DNA of 64,000 bases from Chamaea fasciata. Taxonomy: Eukaryota > Chordata > Aves > Passeriformes > Sylviidae. Positions 31,389 through 43,700 of this stretch are shown piece by piece. The stretch is from contig JARCOQ010000006.1 in NCBI GenBank assembly GCA_029207755.1, positions 7,904,013 through 7,968,012 of the forward strand, written 5' to 3'. Positions within the stretch are counted from its first letter, which is position 1. Every line of letters begins with the position of its first letter. Position numbers and translations under genes: made by a program. The notes below the pieces were generated by a model. That model had not been told where the DNA came from, ran no database searches, and worked only from the letters and a program-made list of their open reading frames with translations.

Positions 31389-34300
31389 AGATAAGCTTCT
31401 TGGCCAAGAGAGCTGGAGACCGAAAAACTGGAGATGGAGAAGGCTGCTCTTAGACATCTCTGCTCTCCTAGGGTGATACTTACCATCCCACTACTCTCAC
31501 TTGGTAAAATGTCATCTCAAACATGGTGCAAATCATTTGTTGACTCTTTTTTTTTTTTTTTTTTTTAATTTATCCAAATTGCAAGGAAAAAAAATAAAAA
31601 AGGAATTGCTTTGTTGTTGCAATTTGCTGCTAGGCATTCCTATGTGTGCTAATGATAAGTATTAATTAAATAGCTTTCTGTTGTCTTTTAAATGCAGTTC
31701 TTTCAGGCTGTAATTAAAAACAGACACCCAGCCCTTTCTGTCTGCATAGGAAGAGGCAGGTAGGCCTCTGAAGCTCGGCACTTCTTTCCTTGTAACAGGA
31801 GAGAAGTGGAAAATGAGGCAAAACCTGTTTCCATTGAAAACTCACCACCCTGTGCATGTCCTTCACAAGGAAGGCAACCAGCTCAAGGAAATTAAAGGAA
31901 TGTGACTTCCAAGATCCCAGCCCTGCAATCAAAGTAAGTTTATTTGCCCTTAAGATCTTTCAGCTTCATACATTTTAAAGGCAGGGGAGATCACTTTGTT
32001 TGATCTCTGGGCTACACAGGCTGCTCTGATGCATTCATCATGCCCAGAAGAAACTTGTTGCCTTATGAACATTTTGGTCTGAGTAGCTGGAAATAGGATT
32101 TCATCCCTCTCACCTGTTTCTTGCTTTTCCCATTTTTTTTTTTTTCACTCTTACTGTGAAAAACCAGGCACTGCTGTAAATCCCCATCCCTGTGCTGCTC
32201 CTCTGGTCAGTACTAATCTCCCAGTTCAGGATGTCCTGCTCAGGGAAGCTGGAGCTCCCACCAGCCCTGCTGCCCTCTCCCTTTCCCAGCTTAAAATAGA
32301 CTAAAGCCCTCTAGAAATGCAAATAAATGTCAGATGCTCACGGGATGGAAAGCAACCACCAAATAAAATTTCCAATTTGCCCACAACACTGAATGACACT
32401 TAAGCCAAATTTTTTTTTTGCCCTTAAAGGCAATTTGGCTTCACTTATCTGAAATGCTGCTGTTAATCAATAAATACATAGAAAGACAATGTCTGTCTAC
32501 TGTGCAGCCTTTGAGAATGATGAGGGAAGATGCAGCTCACTCAGAGGATGCCTTGGCCAGAGATGGCCCATGAGAGAAAAGTTTCTGTGTTAACAGCTGG
32601 ATTTTTTTTGTGTGTGTGCGTGAATGGAAACATTTAATTATGCATTTAAGTAATTTATAACCTGAGATGTGTAGAATTTGTGTAATAAATACATAGAGAA
32701 TATAAGACAGACACATTGCCTGCAAGGGGATTCTTGATTTGGGGCAATGCAGTAGTTTGGTCACCCAGGGTGATGCTCCACTGCCTTGATAACTCCTCAC
32801 ACAGTTCATAAAACAGCCATAGCCCTTTGGGGGTCCTGTCCACCCAAGGCTGGATTTGCTATTGGCTTTTCTGTCTCCCTCAGCCCCATGGCTGTGTCTA
32901 TCTTGTGATTTTGATGCAGCTGGATGGGTATCCACAGGGAGCTGAGAACACAAGTAGGGGTCTGGGACACTCTGCAGGCTCCTTCCCTGGTGAGGGGAGC
33001 ACAGGCCTCAGAGCATCTTTGGGGCTATTGATGGCAGCAGCAACAGAAGTGGCTCAGAAGGGAATTTTTTCTCAATTATTTGCATTTTAGAAATGAGAAA
33101 GGGAGAGAAATGTGATGGGGAAAGCATTAAAAAAGAGAGAAGGTAAGCATTCAGAAATTAAATACTTAATTAAAAAGGAGTTTGAATTTGTTTGAATTGA
33201 ATCAAAAGATTTTTTTCTTTTTGGCAAACACGAGCTCCTTTTGAGCAGAAACTGGAAAAAAAAAGAGCCTTAAAATGTATTTTAAAGGCAAAATCACTTC
33301 TAGTCTAAATAGTTGAAATTATGTTTCAGTTTTGGGAAAAAGAAGAAAATGTAGAAAATTTGCAAATTCTAGGAATATTTAAAACACCGTATCACAAAAA
33401 AAAAAGGTGTTATGGGGGAGATGAAAAGCAGAACAAGAGGGCTGGAAAAGAGAGCAGCCAGCAGCTGCCCGGTGTGGCTCTGTCCTTGCCCTGACACCCC
33501 TGAGATCACCCGGAGCACTTTAAGATCACGAGATACCGAGAACAAAGAGTTTGTGTTCTCTTTTTTGCTCTGTACTTCCCTGCATTTTCAGGCTCCCAAA
33601 GCTGGTTCAGCACTTTTAGGGCAAGTTAGAAACCAATTCTTAAAGAAAGCAGAGCAGAAAATTGCATATAATATGGCTCCAGGAGGATTCTGCTTACAGA
33701 AAAATAGCAAAACTAATGATTCCTGAGAAACAAATAAATTAAAAAGTTATGAGCACAGGTCAGTGGTATTTTGTGCAATTCCTCACTATTCATCTCATTG
33801 CTCTTGCCTTGGGAGTCCTCAAGCAGAGCATCACAGGTATTTGCAGAACTTTTTCTCATGAAATGAAGCAACAGCTTGATGCTGCAGTAAAAGAAGTGGG
33901 AAGGGGAAAAGGGACTGTGTCTGAACATGGCTTTATTTTGGTATCTGACATAGAGAATGGAGCAGGACTCTCTGTGCTAAGTCCTGGACTGACATGGGAA
34001 AAAGAAGATGAAATATTTTGGGATTGAAATTTGCAACCAGAGCTTAAACAACCGGTTTTGAGGATGGGAGTCTTTCTGTCACTGACTTTCTGTGTGACCC
34101 TCGGAAGGGCTGAGGTGAGGAACAGGGGGACCCTCCTGCAGCTCCGCCAGCCTGGTCACTGCCACCTGGGCACTCCCGGGGTCCCACCCTGCCTGGGGAC
34201 CAGGCTGCTGCCTCCTCCTCACCCTGAGCTTGATGCCCTGCAGCTCCACTTGGTCCCTACCTGCCGGGCAAAGCACCAGCACCCTGGGAACTCTTCGCTT

Positions 34301-35769
34301 CCGCTCCTCCGGGATGCTTGTGGGGATTAGCCAAGCTCTGCTCCCTAAACCCATCACATGTGTTTCAATAGTTATAATTGTTGCCTTTAAGATAATTACA
34401 GGCTGGAGAGCACGGACAGGAAGAGCCCTGTGGATTTGCACCGGGGCTCGGGAGCACCGTTGTGTACAGAATGGGATATCTGCCACTTGGAAATGTTTTT
34501 CCTGCTTGGGAGAGTGGTTTGCATGCCACAAGCAGGGAAGGTCACAGATCCCCACTTCCCATGGAGCAACTGGAACAAGGTGTCCCCCTGCCCCCCACTC
34601 CACCTGCCCCGGGGAAAGAATCCCCCAGCACCTGGCTCAGCAGTTACTGGCTCTTGCTCATTTAAGCTGCAGCTTTTTCCTCCTTCCCACATCTGTTCAG
34701 AAGGGAATGAGGATCTGAAGTGAGCAGGATGCTGGAAATCAGGCTCACAGTGGGGCAGGGAGCATCCAGGGCCCTTTTTTGGGTTTTCTTAGTGTATTAT
34801 GGTTTGTCCTAGTCCCTTGCTGGCTATCTGGCCCTTATCACGAGAAAACACTTTCCTGATTTTAAAGGGAGATATCTCTCTCCTTCCCGTAGCCTGAAGT
34901 AATTCAATATTGAGTGATTGCAGTCACTGCTTTTTCTCTTTTTGCACCTTTCTTGCAATTATTTTGTTGGAGCTCCCTCCTGGAGAGCAGGGCAGGCAGC
35001 TCTCAGGAATACCACAATTTCCTGGATACTGCCTTGCCAGAGAAGAGCTGGAGCAGCACTGAGGGTCCCTCCTGGGGCACAGATCTTCCTCAGGGTTCAC
35101 CACACAACACAGGATTTCTCCTGAGATCTTCTCCAGTCTGTTGTGTCACCATGAAACACAGCAGGGGGTTCTTGCCTTTGCATTTCCAGTAAGCTTTTTA
35201 TCACTGATGTTTTTTAAAATGAAAACAAGATTTCACTTATATTGAAGAGTTTGCTCCAGTCCAGCCTCCTGGTTGCAGGATGTCTCATGGCTGGCGTGGA
35301 TCCGGAGGATCCAGCTGGTTGCTCCCAGACATTGAAACCCACAGTTACTGGATGGGTGATGTGGGGCCTGGCACACCGAGGGTGGGATTTGTTTTAGCAT
35401 TCAATCCATAGAAATCGATTTAATAGCACTGCCCCTAAAGTGCTGCCTTTCTTCCACTTGAACTCCTAAAATGGAAATAATCATGGCAGGGAAAAAATTT
35501 GGAACAACTCAGACATTAAAATGCAGTGAAGGTGAACTGGCTCCTGGGTGGAGGGGACAGGGCTGGGCCCCGTCATCGTTGCCAAGGTGAGTTTTGGGGA
35601 CCTGTTCAGACCTACATCTGCTGGCAGTGGATTAGAAGCCAAACCCACCTGAAATCCACAACTAAGCATCCTGAGGGGCTCCTCGAGGATGGGATATTCC
35701 CCTCCATGAGCTGCTGACTTTGCCACGGTAATCCTTCACATCCCATCCCTCTTCTCTCACTCCCCTCTT

Positions 35770-36180
35770 CCCTTCCCCTGACGCATTGGCAGAGGAATAA
35801 AATAATCAGCTATTGCTTTATTACTTTTTCCACCCCTGCTTCCCTCACGGGCAACTGTATTTCGGCAAATGTTTTTAATATTTGCTAATAAAAGCAGCTC
35901 CAGTAATGACATGCTCCCACCCCGAGACAAAATTACCGGGACTGGCGTTATCTAACAAACTCGTTTTGGCACAAGCGCGTCTGCGTTCGAGCCATTTCTG
36001 CCCATTCACAGGATTATCAGCCATCTCTGCAGCCAGCCCCAGCCCTCCTCTCTCATTCCTAGTTAATTGGTGTGAAATTGGAGCAAGTTCTCAGGTGATA
36101 ATGTGTTTGCATTTACTGCTTCACTGAACCACCCTAGCCACTCAATCCCAGCTTCATTAAAGCCTCAATCTCAGCTTTTG
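35770..36180. promoter_or_regulatory. Candidate conserved non-coding element (AT-rich)
   Basis: Low-complexity-free, homeobox-type sequence with many TAAT/ATTA cores (for example AATAATCAG, TTTTTAATATTTGC, AGTTAATTGG), unlike the GC-rich repeat-derived flanks. It looks like bird enhancer or CNE sequence. This is judged by eye, with no alignment available. Confidence 0.25.
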
Positions 36181-37794
36181 CTCCTGGCTGTGAGCTTCAA
36201 ACCCTATTTCCTGCGTGGCAGACATACAGCCTAACACATGTCAGGAAGACAGCTTGAGCAGAGCTGCTGGGAACAAGCACAGCTACTGCCCGGGCGCCGC
36301 TCCGGGAAAATCACGTTTGCGGTGGGAAAGATGCTTGGAGTCCCCACGATGGCTTCACGCTGCGTTGTTTGGCTCCCTGCTCTGGAAAAAGGCATATTTT
36401 ATACCCTTTAATTATACTTGATTAATGAATTAATTTTAATTTTTTTTCTGCAGCACTTTGAAGATAAAAACCCCTTCGTCTGAATTCTGTGATTAGTATT
36501 TAAAGACTCAAGTGAAATATTTGTAGGCAGAAAAACCAAACCGAGGAATGCCTGTGTTCAGGCATTCAATAGGGCCTATTCACAGGATAGATTCCAGGGT
36601 TATTATTAGCAATAACGTTATCTTTGGCATAATCTTTTTATGCACAACATGCTATTGGATTCCACCCTCCCTTTTCGCTCAGGCCCTGGGGCAGAAGGTA
36701 AAAAAAACAGGGCTGGTTCAAGCCTTGCAAGTGTTTTTCATGCAAGTGGAGCTGAAGCCTGGCAAAGTCTGCCATGGCTATATTTAGGACAAAACATAAG
36801 TTTTTTTTTTTTTTTGGTGCAAGATGCACGCTCCAGAATGCCTCTGCATGGAGGGAGAAGTGTGTTGCCCCTGGCATATCTCCAGCCCTGCTGGCACACG
36901 CTGTAGAGGACCTGCGGCACATTGGGGACATCTGTGACATCCTGTGGGGGGGTGACTTTTCAATCTGAATGGAGAGGGATGGGTTGGGCTGGTCCTATGC
37001 CCGCAGGTCATGGAGGCAGCTCCGAGCATCCCCCGGGCGTGTGAGATTTCACAGGTCCGGACACAGCTCTGGGCTTGGACAGGTCTGGACACAGCCAGGA
37101 GAGACGCCGTGCCAGCCACACCACTGGGTGAATCTTTTTTGGGAAGCTGAAATCGGCTCTCCATGGGCTGGATGTGCCCCGGGGGTCGTGCCCGCCCCCA
37201 GCCCCAGCCAGGAGGGCTGAGAGAGTGGGGCTGCAGGCACACAGCAATGGCTTGTTCTGGGCATGAAAGGAGAGAGCAACTGTCGCCTGCTCACCTCTTA
37301 ATTTGGTGGTATTTCTAGCTCTCATAAAGCTAAATGTTCGAGGTGGGGTTTTGTAGTTGGTGGTGGTGTTTTTTTTTTTTTTTAATGGGTGGTGGGTGTG
37401 ATTTTTCAAACGCGTTCCCTTTGCCACGTCTGTGCCAGCAGCGTCGGTGAGAGCCCCGGGATGCCTCTGCTGGAGCCCAAGAACACCTTCCTTTGAAACT
37501 TGCCCTGTGTCTTCCCAAACCCAGCACTGAGCGCTGGGGGTGGGAGGAGGTGAGGCCACCTTTGGCTGTGGTCCTTTACCCTGCGCTGCTGTGCAGGGTC
37601 TCCAAGTCACCCCAAAGCCAGCCCCAAAAATCGATCAGGGCTGCTCCTCTACGACGAGGCTCCCCAGCCCGGGTGCAGGCAGAGCCAAAACACACAGAAG
37701 CACATGAAAGGATGGCTGGTGTGGCTTTGAAACAGCGCGGCAATCCCCTGTAGCCTAGTTTTTAGAGAAAGTATTTTGTAGCTGGTTTTTCTCT

Positions 37795-38060
37795 TTGTGA
37801 CTAAACATGGTTATTAAGGCCCCAAGTGCATCATTAAGCCTGTTATTAAAAGTAAACATGTTAAGGAGAGTATACTGCTGTGCAGCAAGATCATCCAGGG
37901 CACTGGACCCTCTGGAAAAGTCATTAACATTTGTATTTAAAGTGAACATAGTTAAGAACATATTGGACTAATTCAGGGCCTTCGAGCTATTAAAATGACT
38001 GCCATTAAAAATAAATATGTTAGGTAGAATATGTTGCATAATTAAAATTATTACAGTGTT
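37795..38060. promoter_or_regulatory. Diverged repeat cluster with forkhead-like cores
   Basis: Four similar segments share a TTAAA-x-TAAACATGTTAAG-like core. The forkhead-type heptamers are CTAAACA (37801), GTAAACA (37852), GTGAACA (37942) and ATAAATA (38011). The block is AT-rich and ends in CATAATTAAAATTATTA. It may be a CNE or an ancient repeat. Confidence 0.35.
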
Positions 38061-38744
38061 TACTCTGTTTTTTATGCTGGCCTCTAGTTTAAGAGGTTAT
38101 TTGTATGTATATAGAATATGTTTTTTTATATTTATACATACACGGTAATACGTCTAACTATATATATTTGGTTATCTATTGTCTTAAAATGACTCTGTAG
38201 AATAAATTTGACTTCCTTGTTGCAGGATGAGACAGAGCCCCAGTAGGATGAAGTCTTGATTAAAACCATGGGGGAAAAACAATAAATAAGTCTTTGCTAT
38301 ATGTAAGAGCTGTGGCTGCAGTCCAGTGGCTGCTGAGTTCAGTGGGAATCTTTCCTTGACTTTGCCACGCTGGGTCAGACCTCAGGAATGTGTCTCTTGC
38401 TTTGATGGTTTTGCTATTGGTAGGTCAGCTTAGAAAATCAGCAGATCAGCAGCTTTGCTTTCCACGGGCCATTCCCAGGCCGAGCTCCACCAGGTTCTCA
38501 TTTTGACCTGGTCCCCTCCAGCTCACCTGTCCCTGGGGAAGTGGAAGGGTGGGACCATCTCCTTGTCACAGGGTTCTTCCCACCTGGGGGCCTCGTGTCT
38601 GGGAAATGGTGATCCCATGGAAGAGTTTCTCCCAGTGGTTTTGGACATGAGCAGTGACCTTTGCCATGAGAGTGCCTGACACCCGGTGGCATCTCCTGCC
38701 ATATAGAGCCAATCCATATAACCTATATAAAGGTATTATAGGTC

Positions 38745-38957
38745 CAGAGAACAGTCTGGGTTGGAAAGGACCTTCCAATGTTCATCTGGCCCAAACTCTC
38801 CTGCATCTTCAGCTAGACCAGAGTGCTCAGACTTCTGCCCAACCTGACCTGAATATTTACATGGATGGGACATCCACCACCTCTCTGGGCAGCCTGTGCC
38901 AGTGCTTCACCACTCTCCTTGTAAAAAAAGATCTCTTTCTTATATCTGATCTGGAAC
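38745..38957 (-). mobile_element. CR1 LINE 3' fragment
   Basis: It begins GGGTTGGAAAGGACCTTCCA. It continues with AGACCAGAGTGCTCAGA, TGGGACATCCACCACCTCTC and TGGGCAGCCTGTGCCAGTG, and ends near TTCTTATATCTGATCTGGA. All are typical of the CR1 3' region in reverse complement. It is a truncated, non-coding copy. Confidence 0.92.
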
Positions 38958-39479
38958 CCAAGCAGGGACCATCATGCTAAATGCAGTTACCTCCGAGGGA
39001 CTTGTATGGGAGCTGAGGCTTTTGTGATTTTGGGATGGTTCATTAAAAAAACCCAAAATGTGAGTGCTCACCATACCAAGCAAGGGCTGTTTTCTGGAAA
39101 TTCCTCTCAGAGTCCCAGTAACGCCAGCACCCCACAGGATCAGAGGTGGTAGGACCACAGGTTAGGGTGGAAAAAGCTGTACTAAGAAATTGCATGGGAG
39201 GGGGGATGTCCCTTGAAGAGCAGCCTGTTGGAGGGGTTTCACTGTGCTCATTAATTATAGTGAAGGGGATAAGAGGTTAATTAAACCCTGCTGGGTGGCA
39301 GTGACCAGCACCTTTCCCTCCAGCTCTTCTCCCAGGAGTGCTTGGGGTCTGCATTCTCAGTAACCACGGGGCCACCCTGGATGTCTGTGGGGGTCTCTGT
39401 CTGGGCTGCCCGCACACCCCAGTCCCATGGGTCACCTGCGGGCATGTCCCACCAGCGCGGCCCTGTGCGGCTGTTTCTC

Positions 39480-39760
39480 AGGCTGACACGACCCCAAACA
39501 CGGATCACAGGCGGGAGATAAGCGCCCGCCCCTGGCTTTCGAGGAACGGAGCGGGGGATGTCAGCAGATGGCACTATTTCTTCTGCGATGGGAGCGGCTG
39601 GCTCCCCCAAAGGCTCTGAGCCGTGAGCTGGACCAGGGGAAGCACCAGGCCCCGGGAAAAGTGCTTTCCAGAGCCCCGTCAGCGCTGGGAGACAGCCGTG
39701 GGCTCGGCAGGGGATGCGACCGCCGGTGCCGTGAGCCGGGTAGGGAGTTCACGGGGTCCC
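39480..39760. promoter_or_regulatory. GC-rich, CpG-containing stretch with CTCF-like site
   Basis: CpG is dense compared with surroundings (for example AAGCGCCCGCCCC, GGAACGGAGCGGG, GGATGCGACCGCCGG). No TATA box or convincing exon is seen. It could be an orphan CpG island or an insulator, given the CTCF core inside it. Confidence 0.4.
39561..39574 (+). promoter_or_regulatory. CTCF-like core motif, plus orientation
   Basis: TCAGCAGATGGCAC matches CCASYAGRKGGCAS at 13 of 14 positions, within a CpG-containing segment. Confidence 0.5.
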
Positions 39761-40769
39761 CATGGAGACCTGTCCTGCTGGAGGTTGCCTTACCATCGGA
39801 GTCGGTGCCCGACAGTGACTCAGTGATCACCAGCACAAACCTCAGGCCACGCTGCCAAACCGCTGACCTGCTTGTTTTGTATCGGCTCTTTTTTTTAGGG
39901 TTGAAAATCGGTGTTTGTTGCTGACTCTCCAGGTGGAAACGGAGGAGAAGAGAGTTTTTGTGCCCCTCCCTGCTCCCCTTCACCTGCATCCCACTCCAGG
40001 TGATACTGCTGTGACCAATGTCCCCAGATGCTGCCAGCTGGAGAGATGCCTACAGCCGGGGGTTTCAGTCGGACGAGTCCTAAGGAGAAGCTCGCCACCC
40101 GGATCGGCCATAAAAGCTTCTTTTATCCGCTGAAAACCCCCTTGCCCAGCTCTGCCCCAGCACTCCGGGGGGCGCAGGACTCTGGGGCTGCTCTCTTCTG
40201 CCCCATCCTTGATTTCACCAGTACCGCGGCTGCTCCTGTGGCTCCCCGCTGTACCTGTGCTGCAGCGGTGGCTGCCAGTGGCCAGCCGAGGGGTCATTTT
40301 CCACCTCACAGAATTAAAATTCGTCTCCGAGAGGTGCTACCCAGCGCAACCGAATGTTTAAATAATAAAACGAAACAGTGCTGGTGGGAGTACAGCTGCT
40401 ATTACACTTATTAGTTAATTGTGGCGGTGTTTCAGAGCCCTAGGCATGCACCTGGACCCCTCGTGCTAGGTGCTGTACAAACAGGACGGAGGAGAAGGCT
40501 TTGGCGTTTAAAGGCACTGAGTCATTCCTTCGCCCTCTCATCTGAAACCTCAGCTTCGTGTAAAACCTTTAGGATTTTGTTTCATGGGCGCAGCTAATGG
40601 TGAGATAATCAGGGAGCCTTTCGACACAAAACCCAGCGATCAGTGGGTTGGATGCCTTTTGATCTCTCTTCCGAGCAAAGGCATTGAGAGAAGCTGCGCG
40701 GTGGGGTACCGGGAGATGCTTTTCGAGTGGGCGGCAGAGACCGGCCCGGGGCAGCATCTCCCGCACTAA

Positions 40770-43700
40770 GCCCCCTGTGTCAGGGGACCATCACCCTCAT
40801 GCCATGTCCTGGTGCACACTGGGATCTCATGGGCACATCCCTGACACTTCTTAAATATCAGCCAAGAGGAGATGGGGACCACTAGGGGTGACTGTCCCTC
40901 CCTGCCTCCTGCAGAAAGGAGATGTCTGTACAAGACTTCTGCTTGCAGAACATGAGTTTTGACCTGTCGTCTCTGAAGGCACCTAAACTGAGCAGTGGGT
41001 GCAAGCCATGCCCTTCCCTGGCTCCTGGATGTCCTGCTTCTGTCTAGCCATCTCTACAGCTTTGCTTCCCTGAGGGAACCACTGAAAGAGGAAAAGGTCC
41101 CCAGCAAGTTCCTGCAGCAGAAAGGTGGCTGATGGATGCTCACAGAAGGGGTGCATGATCTCTGCTGGGTGGTTACCTGGGGAGTCCAGGGTTTCCCTGC
41201 TGTGGCCGTGTGTACAGTGCACAGCCAGGATGGAGCAAGGGTCGTCTAGGCTGCTCCTCTCCTGGGGTGACTTCACCCAAAATCTTTGGTGTGTATCAAC
41301 ATCTGGCTGGGGCTTGAGCCGGGGCGATGGTTGAGTGGCAGAAGCCCCAAGGTAAACCCGTGGAGCTGTACTCCTGGGTACATTCCTTCACACTGATCTT
41401 GGCCTGGCAAGCTGGTACAAGCTACACCTGCAGGACTCCTTTCCCTTTCTGCTGATGTGAGCGAGGTCTCACTCTGGAGATCCACCTCAGGGTGGTGCTG
41501 CTCCTCTCCCGTCACCTGGTACCTTGGCACATTGTGTGGGTGCATGGGTCAGCTTTGTAGCCCCCTCAAGATCCCAGCCTTGTAGAAACAACCTTTTTCA
41601 ACTCGGCTGGGACCAAACTTTGCCGACTTAGTGTTCACCTGGATGAGCCACTGCATGGTCACAAGGAAGGGGGGGATGGGATATATGGATAGAGCAGAGG
41701 ACAGATGGTTTTGGGTTGAGCATACAACTTTCTTCTCAGGGCTAATGCTAAGGCAATATTCTTTGAAAGAACCTTGCAGGAGTGTGTTTAGAAGTGCTAT
41801 AGAAACAGCAGCACTGAAGGTCTCCAGCAGCAACCAGCTCTTGGGATGGGGAAAGAAGATTGATGGAGATACAGCTGCTCCTGCTGGTGTCAGATTAGGA
41901 TGTCCCAGTCTCTTTAGGATGTGCTGTATAAAGAATAACCTCCTCTACAGCTATTGCACCTGACAGTCAACCAAGAATAAATAACATAGAAAAATTATAG
42001 TTTTATAATAATTTCTTCATCATAAGGAAATTGAATGAACAGGGTAATGGAGAGGGTAATACAACTGGAGATCACAGCTAAAGCTGTAGCTGAGCAAAAA
42101 GTCATCCTGTTCCCTGGAAGGGAATGTTTTCTGTTCTGCTTTACATTAAATGTCATGGATCTGAAACATAAGGATGTCAGGCTGGGAGATCAGGCTGCTC
42201 ACAAAGGTGCTTCTCCAGCAAATGTTGTGATAGTCCTGACAAATGACATCTCCCTTGGGCTGGCACCAGTGAGGTGGATTGGGTTGGTGCAGTGGTAGGT
42301 CAGTTTGGTCAAGCTAAAGCCAGAGATGATCTGTCTCACTGTGTCACTGCATGGCAGTGCTGAGAGCCTATGGGGTGCCACTTGCCCTGCAGGGTGGCTT
42401 TAGGTGGGACTAAACACCCACTCTGTCCTGGGAGCTGACATCTGCCACTGGGGTCCTCTCTGCCCTGAGCTGTCACTGGCACAGATCCTGTCCAAGCAGG
42501 GACATCTCTGTGGAGCAGATAAATTTCTTCATCCAGAAGCCCATTTTGCTGATTTTCCTTCTTGTTCCAGCCACGGGGGCCTCACCTACCCTGGCTTATG
42601 CTCCACTGATGCAAATCCTTATCTCGACCAGCTTCAGTCACCAGGGGTGGGAACTGTATCAGTAAATGCAGACAGGTAAAAGCCCCAGAAGTCTTGCTCT
42701 GTTCTTTTCATAGTTGATGGAGATTTAATCTGCACAGCCGGGGGAACTTAGGGTGCAGTTCATCTTGTCTTGAAGCAGTTGCAAGCAGGCTGAGAAAATT
42801 TTACCTCCAGAGGGCCTTTGGTGACTACAAAGGGAGCTGAGGTACCTGCTGTACTCCAGAGACTGTCTGTCGAGTGATGCAAATGTCATCCTGGTCACAC
42901 TTGGCTCTGGGCTCCTTCAGCAGAGAGTGGAGAAAAATGCCCTTAGGGCAACTCAGTCTACCTGCCCTAGACGCGTCTCCAAAGATGGAGCAGGATGGGC
43001 CTCTGGGGCATCCTTGTCTCTTGCTGTGGACAGGAGATGTTTTAGGTGACTAAAAGGTGTAAGAGGTGGGTTCCAGAAGGTAACTTAGGAGATGAGCATC
43101 CTCCCTACCTTTAGTCTAAGATCACTGCCTCTCACCAGGCTGCAGGACAGCTCATGGGTGCAGACCCATCACTGCAAGAGAGTGACTGTGGGGCTGTGTG
43201 CTGTCCCCCACTGCAGGGCAGCCCTGAGTCCCACCAGCATGCCTGGTGGGTCCCAAATGGGGCTACGGCCTTGCCATGAAAGGCTGTGGGCCCTGGGAGA
43301 GCCCACCTGCAGAGGTGAAGCCTGTGGCTTGGAGAAGGATGTGAGTGTGCATGGAAACCCTAATTTTTCAGGAGAGGACACTATCAGGGTGCAACAAATA
43401 AACCCTGGGGACCAGTCTATGGGTGTAGTAGACATCTTGTAGCTGGTTCTGCCATACGTTTCCCCTTCCTGAATCCAAACAGGCGACACTTGGAGAGTTT
43501 CTGGGAGCTACCATCACCCTCTGCATCCATGGCCATGTGGCCAGGGGTCTGGTGTACAGACATGGGACGGGCCAGACCACTGACCTCATCCTTGGCTTTA
43601 ATTGATAGCCGAGGGCTTTGGGCCAGCTCTCAATAACACGACAAAAAAGAGACCTGAAGACTATCCCAGGGAGGGAGAAGGGCAAGTGGCACAATGTGAC

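Larger units (their letters stand above)
28223..35769. other. Gene-free stretch downstream of THNSL2
   Basis: No coding region can be supported. Visible items are the hairpin and duplication at 28806-28857, GATA-rich tracts near 31360, a T-run near 31547-31566, and AT-rich blocks at 31.5-31.7, 32.4-32.7 and 33.1-33.4 kb that may be conserved non-coding sequence. Long frames such as 34079-34603 (minus) lack family resemblance and splice context. Confidence 0.5.

Noticed and set aside
34079..34603. Minus-strand frame of 174 codons
   Set aside because: It sits in GC-rich sequence where stops are scarce, with no splice or promoter context and no recognisable domain.
37008..37610. Minus-strand frame of 200 codons
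   Set aside because: It includes a lysine run from a plain T-tract and low-complexity segments, and shows no domain.
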